Source of the DNA: Patescibacteria group bacterium UBA6033
GTDB lineage: Bacteria; Patescibacteriota; Minisyncoccia; Phycocordibacterales; Phycocordibacteraceae
Length of the DNA stretch: 50,243 bases
Direction of reading: 5' to 3'
Assembly (NCBI GenBank): GCA_002429325.1
Contig: DIZH01000006.1
Coordinates: 1 to 50,243 of the forward strand
In this document: positions 45,540 to 50,243 of the stretch, one piece after another
Layout of the letters: the number at the start of each line of letters is the position of its first letter
Position numbering within the stretch: position 1 is the stretch's first letter
The notes under the pieces: model-generated
Database searches by the model: none
What the model was told of the DNA's origin: nothing
Seen by the model: only the letters and a program-made list of their open reading frames with translations
Made by a program: the position numbers and the translations under genes

Positions 45540-46425
45540 CGACCGCTTTACGGCGCGGCGGCGGCTGCGCCGCCGCCGCGTGTTCATTGCTCTTATTTTT
45601 CTTTCCCTTCTCATCATCGGCGGCGTGCTGTATGTACTACAGCAGAATGAGTTGCGTATTACGCGTGTGCAGATATTTGGAGCGGACCAATCGCTCTCAG
45701 ATATTGCGCTTGCTGCTATGCAGGGAACATACCTTGGTGTCATCCCGCGAGACTCGACATTCTTCTTCCCGGCATCGCGCATCCGTACCGACATTATCGC
45801 GCTTCATCCGGATATTGCCGCAGTCTCTATTTTCCGTAGCGGCCTTACGGGCCTCTCGATACGAATAAATGACCGTGCTCCCATCGCACTCTGGTGCGGC
45901 CTCACTCCTACCTTCATTGCATCGACCACTGAAGCACATGGTTCTAGTGAATACTGCTATGTCTTTGATGCGAGCGGGTTCATTTTTGCCGCCCAGGCAA
46001 CTTCCACAGATACTATAAATAATTTTAAGCTCTATGCGCCGCTCGCCCCGTTAGAGACGCCTGCGCAAGCCAGGACAGGTGTCTCCGACACCTTGTCTCT
46101 AACGGGGCGAGTGGGGGATATACAGGAGCCTCTTCGGGCGACGATCGCGCATGCTGACCAACTTCCTGCAACATTTGACCTCGCGCGACAGCTTGCGACC
46201 TTCGGCTCGCCAGTAGTATCAATCATTGTCCGGGGCGATGAGGTGGACGATATGCTTGGGAGTGGAACACGCGTGACCTACGTGCTTGGCAATGAGAAGA
46301 ATGCATTTACTGCACTTATGTCAGCTCGGCAGAATATGAATCTCGCCGATGGTTCCATAGAATATGTGGACCTGCGTTTCGACGGAAAAGTATATTTAAA
46401 AAAGAATGGAGAAGCACCGAAATAA
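45505..46425 (+). CDS. ftsQ: FtsQ/DivIB-like cell division protein
   Basis: Bitopic divisome protein: a basic cytoplasmic tail (ARRRLRRRR), one membrane helix (about 26-45), then a POTRA-type domain (ITRVQIFGADQSLSDIAL, TDIIALHPDIAAVSIFRSGLTGLSIRINDRAPIALW) and a beta domain to residue 306. The POTRA motif supports FtsQ, although the overall match is loose and no fts cluster is adjacent. An in-frame palindromic element (46042-46111) adds about 23 residues, LAPLETPAQARTGVSDTLSL onward. It starts with GTG 45505 inside serS, so it is coupled to it. Confidence 0.75.
   Translation: MWGRASSAARGNDRFTARRRLRRRRVFIALIFLSLLIIGGVLYVLQQNELRITRVQIFGADQSLSDIALAAMQGTYLGVIPRDSTFFFPASRIRTDIIALHPDIAAVSIFRSGLTGLSIRINDRAPIALWCGLTPTFIASTTEAHGSSEYCYVFDASGFIFAAQATSTDTINNFKLYAPLAPLETPAQARTGVSDTLSLTGRVGDIQEPLRATIAHADQLPATFDLARQLATFGSPVVSIIVRGDEVDDMLGSGTRVTYVLGNEKNAFTALMSARQNMNLADGSIEYVDLRFDGKVYLKKNGEAPK
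46042..46111. repeat. CCCGTTAGAGAC palindromic element in ftsQ, copy E4
   Basis: 70 bp with perfect 17-bp termini CTCGCCCCGTTAGAGAC / GTCTCTAACGGGGCGAG. It is read through in frame. The interior shares GCCTGCGCAAGCCAGG with copy E5 in dus, in opposite orientation. Confidence 0.88.
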
Positions 46426-46449
46426 TGGGAGAAGTGGTAGTGTAATTTG

Positions 46450-47499
46450 ATGCAATCGTTTTGGAACAGTCTCAAGAAACCTTTTTTCGTCATGGCGCCC
46501 ATGGCCGACGTCACTGACGTCGCCTTTCGTTCGCTCGTGGCGAAGTTCGGCGCGCCTGACGTGTTCTGGACGGAGTTCGTCTCGGCGGATGGCTTGTACC
46601 ACACTCGCCCCGTTAGAGACAAGGCATCTCCGATGTCTGGCCTGGCTTGCGCAGGCGTCTCTAACGGGACGAGTGAGATGAAATTGAGCGAGGGACACAA
46701 GTCTCTTCTTCGAGACTTGCAGTTTGAAAAGAACCAGCATCCAATTGTCGCGCAAATATTTTCCTCTCAACCGGAGATGATTATCTATACAACCAAGCTC
46801 GTGGCCGAGCTTGGTTTCGACGGTGTCGACATTAATATGGGCTGTCCCGACCGCACTATCGAGAAACAGGGTTGTGGCTCCGCGATGATCAAGACTCCGA
46901 AGCTTGCCGTGGAAATTATTCGCGCTGCACAAGAGGCAAGCAATCTCCCAGTCTCGGTGAAAACGCGTGTCGGTTATAACAAAGAGTCACTCGATGAATG
47001 GCTGACTGCGCTTCTTGAAGCGAATCCGGCCGCCATTACTCTCCACCTGCGGACACGCAAGCAGATGTCACTTGTGCCCGCTGATTGGGAACTGATGAAG
47101 AAAGCAGTCGAGATACGGAACCGAATAAATCCGAACGTGCTCCTCATCGGCAATGGTGATGTACAGGATATGGACGATGCGCGGAAGAAAGTTGCAGAAT
47201 CGGGCTGCGATGGCGCCATGATAGGTCGCGGCATGTTCGGGAACCCATGGGTCTTTGCAGGGCGAAAGTCATTAGACGTGCCGCTCGCCGAGAAGCTCGC
47301 GGCGCTTATCGAACTCGCACACGGCTTCGAGAAGATATCGCCGCCCAAGAATTTCTCGGTATTGAAAAAGCATATTAAAGCGTTCGTCACTGGCTTCGAC
47401 AGGGCAGCCGAATTGCGCGGCAAGCTCATGGAATGTGAAAATGCGGCCGAAATTGAGAAGGTCATCCAAGGGCTTGACAAAAGACAGGGCGGGGTATAG
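46450..47499 (+). CDS. dus: tRNA-dihydrouridine synthase
   Basis: FMN enzyme reducing uridines in tRNA. 349 residues: FFVMAPMADVTDVAFRSL (FMN loop), VSADGL, PIVAQIFSSQPE, the catalytic cysteine in DINMGCPDRTIEKQGCGSAM, VSVKTRVGY, ITLHLRTR, IGNGDVQ and GAMIGRGMFGNPW. Between VSADGLY and KLSEGHK an extra segment of about 25 residues (from HTRPVRDKASPMSGLACAGV) is encoded by palindromic element E5. ATG 46450 is preceded closely by a TGTAAT box. The ncRNA promoter at 47474-47502 lies in its last codons. Confidence 0.92.
   Translation: MQSFWNSLKKPFFVMAPMADVTDVAFRSLVAKFGAPDVFWTEFVSADGLYHTRPVRDKASPMSGLACAGVSNGTSEMKLSEGHKSLLRDLQFEKNQHPIVAQIFSSQPEMIIYTTKLVAELGFDGVDINMGCPDRTIEKQGCGSAMIKTPKLAVEIIRAAQEASNLPVSVKTRVGYNKESLDEWLTALLEANPAAITLHLRTRKQMSLVPADWELMKKAVEIRNRINPNVLLIGNGDVQDMDDARKKVAESGCDGAMIGRGMFGNPWVFAGRKSLDVPLAEKLAALIELAHGFEKISPPKNFSVLKKHIKAFVTGFDRAAELRGKLMECENAAEIEKVIQGLDKRQGGV
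46602..46675. repeat. CCCGTTAGAGAC palindromic element in dus, copy E5
   Basis: 74 bp with 19-bp termini CACTCGCCCCGTTAGAGAC / GTCTCTAACGGGACGAGTG, one mismatch. It is in frame. The interior CCTGGCTTGCGCAGGC is the reverse complement of the one in ftsQ, 500 bp away. Confidence 0.88.
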
Positions 47500-47502
47500 T
47501 AT
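47474..47502 (+). promoter_or_regulatory. Promoter of the 47508-47940 RNA
   Basis: TTGACA at 47474-47479, a 17-bp spacer and TAGTAT at 47497-47502, a near-consensus sigma70 promoter that overlaps the 3' end of dus. The expected start is about 47508. Confidence 0.8.
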
Positions 47503-47504
47503 GT

Positions 47505-47940
47505 AGGGACATCACGAGCAGCGGCTGAAAGATTCCGTGCGATGGGTGTCTGTCGGGGGAACCGATAGCTTTCGGGGCCATGAGGCCAGATTGATAGCGT
47601 CCCTAAAATAGCCATTGAGGACTGCCTCTGCTGTTGACGGGAATTGTTCCGGATTCATCTGCGCGGGCAGAAATTCGGATGAGTGATGGGAATCCTGAAG
47701 GCGCGTCTTCAGGTCGGTAAAGACCCCTGTGCGCTAGAGCGATCTGGCAAGCATGTCCGTAAAGGTCTAGGGCAATACTGCGGTTGCGCAGGTGTCCGAA
47801 ACGGGAAATCCAGGAGGAGGCGAAGTTAAAGATCCTCTTGGCGGTTCAGCGAAAGCATGCCGTATCTCTCGGGACTTCGGTCCCTGGACATGCCCTGGTT
47901 GACGATGCAGCAATGCAAAGTCAACCAGGGCATACTTTTT
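47505..47940 (+). ncRNA. Unidentified large structured RNA (about 430 nt)
   Basis: No plausible reading frame. It has its own promoter and a perfect terminator. Visible helices: AGGGAC (47505-47510) with GTCCCT (47599-47604) closes a domain of 100 nt; GGCC-ATGA-GGCC (47576-47587); GGATTC (47651-47656) with GAATCC (about 47689-47695) around CTGC/GCAG; CCTGAAG/CTTCAGG (47694-47713); CTGCG-GTTG-CGCAG (47778-47791); GAGGA/TCCTC (47814-47837); GGGAC-TTCG-GTCCC (47871-47884). I looked for the conserved cores of RNase P RNA, tmRNA, SRP RNA and 6S RNA and did not find them. Its place before dnaX recalls the scRNA of Bacillus, but the SRP core is absent. Confidence 0.72.
47890..47940 (+). terminator. 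Terminator of the structured RNA
   Basis: Perfect 14-bp stem ATGCCCTGGTTGAC / GTCAACCAGGGCAT, 16-nt loop, then ACTTTTT. Confidence 0.9.
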
Positions 47941-47973
47941 ATACACCCATAAGAAATCGGTTATACTGCAGTC

Positions 47974-49014
47974 ATGGCGCATCAATCTCTCTATCGCACT
48001 CACCGCCCCGCAACATTTGCGGATGTCGTCGGACAGGAACAGGTGACGAAGCCGCTCGAAGAAGCGGCACTCTCGAAGAAGATTGGGCATGCATACCTTT
48101 TTGCCGGCAGCCGCGGCCTCGGGAAGACCTCAGTCGCGCGCATTTTCGCGAACGCCATCGGCTGCACTGAGAATGACCTCTATGAGATAGATGCGGCGAG
48201 TAATAATAGCGTCGAAGATATTCGCACGCTCACCGAAGGTGTCTACACGCTGCCATTTCAGTCGCCGTACAAAGTCTACATACTCGATGAAGTACACATG
48301 CTCTCGAAGGGTGCATGGAACGCATTTTTGAAAACGCTCGAAGAACCACCGGCACACGCAGTATTTATTTTAGCGACGACTGAGCTCGAGAAAGTGCCTG
48401 AGACCGTACAGTCACGCTGTCAGGTGTTTGAATTCAAGAAGCCGACGCGCGCAGTACTTGCGAAAATGACGGCCGCGGTTGCGAAGAAAGAAGGGTACAC
48501 GCTCGCGCCAGATGCCGCGGAACTTATTGCGTTGCTTGCCGACGGTTCATATCGCGACGCGCTGTCTGTATTGCAAAAAGTATTTTCAGGAGCAGAGAAG
48601 AAAGAGATATCACGCGAGGTCGTCGAAGCAGCGACCGGCGCTCCGAAGAGGGAGCAGGTGCATGCACTCATTAGCGCGCTCGCCGCGGCTCCGCCAGCTG
48701 GCGGACGCGGGAAGGCTCTCGAAGCAATTGAGAAAGCAGCGAAATCTGGCGCTGATATGAAGTTGTTCCTCGAACTCGTACTTGAAGCGCTTCGCGCAAC
48801 ACTCCTCATTCGTTACGCATCCGAACTGCGCTCATCGCTCGCGGAGGAGCTTGGTGCAGATGAGTATTCTTCACTGGAGAAATACGCGAATGAAAAAGGC
48901 CTTACGCACGCGACCATGCTCGCATTCCTTACTGCCGCCGACCGCATCCGCTATGCTCCTATTCCCGCACTTCCGCTCGAGCTTGCAGTCCTGGAACTTT
49001 CCAAAGACGAATGA
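47974..49014 (+). CDS. dnaX: DNA polymerase III gamma/tau subunit, no zinc module
   Basis: Clamp-loader ATPase. 346 residues: QSLYRTHRPATFADVVGQE, Walker A AGSRGLGKTSVARIFANA, Walker B VYILDEVHML, sensor 1 VFILATTELEKVPETVQSRCQVFEF. The loop that normally carries four zinc Cys between Walker A and EIDAASN is missing: IGCTENDLYEIDAASNN joins directly. It resembles a gamma-length protein without tau domains IV and V. A PPAGG insert is encoded by the TCCGCCAGCTGGCGGA palindrome at 48690-48705. TATACT ends 6 nt before ATG 47974 (leaderless). The next gene overlaps by 4 nt. Confidence 0.93.
   Translation: MAHQSLYRTHRPATFADVVGQEQVTKPLEEAALSKKIGHAYLFAGSRGLGKTSVARIFANAIGCTENDLYEIDAASNNSVEDIRTLTEGVYTLPFQSPYKVYILDEVHMLSKGAWNAFLKTLEEPPAHAVFILATTELEKVPETVQSRCQVFEFKKPTRAVLAKMTAAVAKKEGYTLAPDAAELIALLADGSYRDALSVLQKVFSGAEKKEISREVVEAATGAPKREQVHALISALAAAPPAGGRGKALEAIEKAAKSGADMKLFLELVLEALRATLLIRYASELRSSLAEELGADEYSSLEKYANEKGLTHATMLAFLTAADRIRYAPIPALPLELAVLELSKDE
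48690..48710. repeat. CCGCCAGCTGGCGG coding palindrome, copy 2 (dnaX)
   Basis: 21 bases identical to dprA 42533-42553, in frame, encoding PPAGG between two helices of the domain III region. Confidence 0.8.
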
Positions 49015-49817
49015 GAACAGACGGAATTAAGTGGACGATACTTCTCATCGTTCTCGTCATCGCGGGCGGTAGTCTCTATGAGAAATATCAGCAGACACGT
49101 CCTTGTGTCCAGCCGATTGCCTATAGTATTGGTGCCGTTGACCCTCGCTTCAATATTTCAGCATCGACGCTTCTGCGCGATGCTGAGACGTCTGCGGCCA
49201 TCTGGAACAAAGCAGCAGGGAAGACGGTCCTTATCTACGATAAGAATGCTGCGCTGAAAATTAACTTCATTTATGATGAGCGAGAAGCAAATGCAAAACT
49301 CGGCAGTCAAATCACTCAAGCGCAATCCGATGAAGACTCCGCTCGTGCGAGCCTAGACGCCCTTCAGGCGCAGTTTACAGCTCAGCAAACTGCATATAAC
49401 GAAAGTGTAAATCAGGTGAATGCGAGAGGCGGTGCAACGCCACGCGAATCTGCCGCGCTAGCCACAGAGCGGGCGTCGCTCCAGACGCTCGCTGATACGA
49501 TAAATACCGAGGTAGCGAACTATAACGGAAGTATCACAGCGCTGAATGCCAAGGTCGCAGAGTTCAATCAAGGCGCCGGGTATACCTTCAGAGAGGGTGA
49601 ATATGTGCGGGATGGTTCAGGCGAGCGCATCAATATCTTCGAGTTCATCGGCGCCGTCCAGCTCGAGCGAGTGCTCGCTCATGAATTCGGGCATGCCATT
49701 GGCCTCGACCACAATACCGACCCGAACGCTATTATGTATGCGAAGAATGAAAGCGGAAACCTCGCACCAACTGCAGCCGACCTGGCATCCCTCAAAGCGG
49801 TGTGTGGGCTTAACTAA
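49011..49817 (+). CDS. Membrane-anchored matrixin-like zinc metalloprotease
   Basis: 268 residues: N-terminal anchor helix (about 8-24), then a matrixin-type domain. ISASTLLRDAETSAAIWNKA is the usual opening helix. The zinc site HEFGHAIGLDH (His224, Glu225, His228, His234) is followed by a Met-turn in NAIMY. Between them an insertion of about 95 residues (roughly 95-190) is rich in Ala, Gln and Glu and predicted coiled coil (AQSDEDSARASLDALQAQF), not usual in matrixins. It probably acts outside the membrane. It overlaps dnaX by 4 nt (ATGA). Confidence 0.85.
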   Translation: MRTDGIKWTILLIVLVIAGGSLYEKYQQTRPCVQPIAYSIGAVDPRFNISASTLLRDAETSAAIWNKAAGKTVLIYDKNAALKINFIYDEREANAKLGSQITQAQSDEDSARASLDALQAQFTAQQTAYNESVNQVNARGGATPRESAALATERASLQTLADTINTEVANYNGSITALNAKVAEFNQGAGYTFREGEYVRDGSGERINIFEFIGAVQLERVLAHEFGHAIGLDHNTDPNAIMYAKNESGNLAPTAADLASLKAVCGLN

Positions 49818-49845
49818 CGCGCAAAGGATGATAATGTAGGGATAT

Positions 49846-49916
49846 TGCCAGGTCGTCTAACGGTAGGACAGCGGCCTTTGAAGCCGTGAATTGGGGTTCG
49901 ATTCCCTGCCTGGCAG
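49846..49916 (+). tRNA. tRNA-Gln (anticodon UUG)
   Basis: Acceptor TGCCAGG/CCTGGCA, anticodon loop CTTTGAA (UUG), T-arm TGGGGTTCGATTCCCTG. Discriminator G, as for Gln; no CCA encoded. GATAAT lies about 12 bp upstream. Confidence 0.93.
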
Positions 49917-49984
49917 CAAAAAGTGCGCAGCAATTTTTGCTGCCAGGAGTAGGCATATGAATGCCTACGTCAGGGAATCGAAGA
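49917..49984 (+). repeat. tRNA-Gln tail unit
   Basis: TTTTTGCTGCCAGG (49934-49947) and CAGGGAATCGAA (49971-49982) are the inverted copy of the tRNA tail, acceptor and T-arm. They are split at the acceptor/T-stem boundary by a 23-nt palindrome: A, GTAGGCAT, ATGA, ATGCCTAC, GT (49948-49970). The first half pairs with the tRNA acceptor and its A-rich tail to form a terminator-like stem. No direct copy of the tRNA 3' end follows. Confidence 0.78.
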
Positions 49985-50038
49985 CCTTGCGAGTATATTA
50001 GAAACTAGTTATCAATAGTGGAAAGAGTGTTTTGCAAT

Positions 50039-50066
50039 TTGACTACGCATACGGCAGGTCTATACT
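50039..50066 (+). promoter_or_regulatory. Sigma70-type promoter of the 50097 gene
   Basis: TTGACT at 50039-50044, 16 bp, TATACT at 50061-50066. A leader of about 24 nt is expected. Confidence 0.75.
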
Positions 50067-50096
50067 TTTAACTATTAACAGCACTAATAAATCACT

Positions 50097-50243
50097 ATGG
50101 TGAATATCAGAAAGGTATTGCTAGGTGCAGGGGTAAGTGCATTTCTGGTTGGCGGAATGGCGGCTACGGCGTTTGCTGCTGGTGGTTTTAATCAGTTCGG
50201 CTACAACTATGGAGCCCGTATCTTCTCCGGTCCGGCTGATGGG
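50097..50243 (+). CDS. Exported hypothetical protein, cut by the window end
   Basis: Only 49 codons are present. The N-terminus is a signal peptide: MVNIRKVLLGAGVSAFLVGG then MAATAFAAGG, with cleavage near AFA-AGG, followed by an aromatic- and Gly-rich start of the mature part (FNQFGYNYGARIFSGPADG). A classical promoter lies at 50039-50066. Family cannot be judged from the fragment. Confidence 0.7.
   Translation, partial: MVNIRKVLLGAGVSAFLVGGMAATAFAAGGFNQFGYNYGARIFSGPADG

Noticed and set aside
47505..47940. RNase P RNA, tmRNA, SRP RNA or 6S RNA
   Set aside because: I searched by eye for the RNase P GAGGAAAGTC and ACAGAA cores, tmRNA ends and tag frame, the SRP GGTCAGG/GGAAGCAGCC core and 6S symmetry, and saw none. 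A covariance search would be decisive.
47784..48170. 128-residue open frame across the ncRNA end and dnaX start
   Set aside because: It runs through the perfect terminator and is out of frame with dnaX; the helices of the RNA explain the region better.

Overview
This window reads as bacterial chromosome from a member of the Candidate Phyla Radiation (Patescibacteria), most like the Parcubacteria/Paceibacteria. The signs are tight spacing with many 4-base ATGA overlaps, reduced core proteins (IF-2 without its N-terminal extension, a one-domain pyruvate kinase, DnaX without the zinc module), a tandem array of small Patescibacteria-type T4SS pilin genes, and widespread leaderless starts. The lineage call is inference from gene content; no rRNA is present.

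Layout. 1-900: pth. 900-3820: an island of small, mostly membrane-associated orphan genes with Shine-Dalgarno sites, classical promoters, strong terminators and a family of CACTTGG palindromes. 3.8-8.6 kb: ribosomal protein S1, an MBL-fold protein, a small membrane protein and gyrA. 8.7-10.6 kb: orphans, a GNAT enzyme and a methyltransferase. 10.6-14.2 kb: a membrane-anchored solute-binding-like protein and six T4SS-pilin paralogues. 14.2-15.7 kb: an SPFH protein operon. 15.8-16.7 kb: tRNA cluster (Leu, Lys, Leu, Cys). 16.7-23.7 kb: rbfA, infB, cysteine desulfurase, a pseudo-serine protease, a ClpB-like disaggregase and bL33. 23.7-28 kb: PEBP protein, a glycolytic operon (eno-pyk-gpm), and an ArsR regulator with a LUD protein. 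28-31.4 kb: a phosphatase-HIT fusion and a P-type ATPase. 31.5-34.2 kb: tRNA-Trp, a pilin-transglycosylase fusion, a secreted orphan and miaA. 34.4-37.3 kb: peroxiredoxin, tRNA-Leu, small genes and parB. 37.4-43.2 kb: relA/spoT, topA, an EEP nuclease and dprA. 43.3-50.2 kb: a type IV prepilin, serS, ftsQ, dus, an unidentified large structured RNA, dnaX, a matrixin-like protease, tRNA-Gln and the start of an exported protein.

The most unusual signal is not a protein. (1) tRNA genes at the ends of transcription units are followed by compact units made of an inverted copy of the tRNA acceptor/T-arm, in the clearest cases interrupted at the acceptor/T-stem boundary by a 23-25 nt palindrome, then, at four loci, a spacer and a direct copy of the tRNA 3' end. 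(2) A family of inverted-repeat elements ending in CCCGTTAGARA fills exact intergenic gaps, supplying the next start codon, and also occurs in frame inside ftsQ and dus, like Rickettsia palindromic elements. Other short palindromes sit in frame in miaA, dprA and dnaX. (3) A structured RNA of about 430 nt with its own promoter and a perfect terminator lies between dus and dnaX and matches no housekeeping RNA I could recognise.

Expression signals fall into two classes. Core genes mostly carry a TATACT-like -10 box ending 6-11 nt before the start codon and no Shine-Dalgarno. Orphan island genes have -35/-10 promoters, leaders, Shine-Dalgarno sites and hairpin terminators, which suggests different origins.
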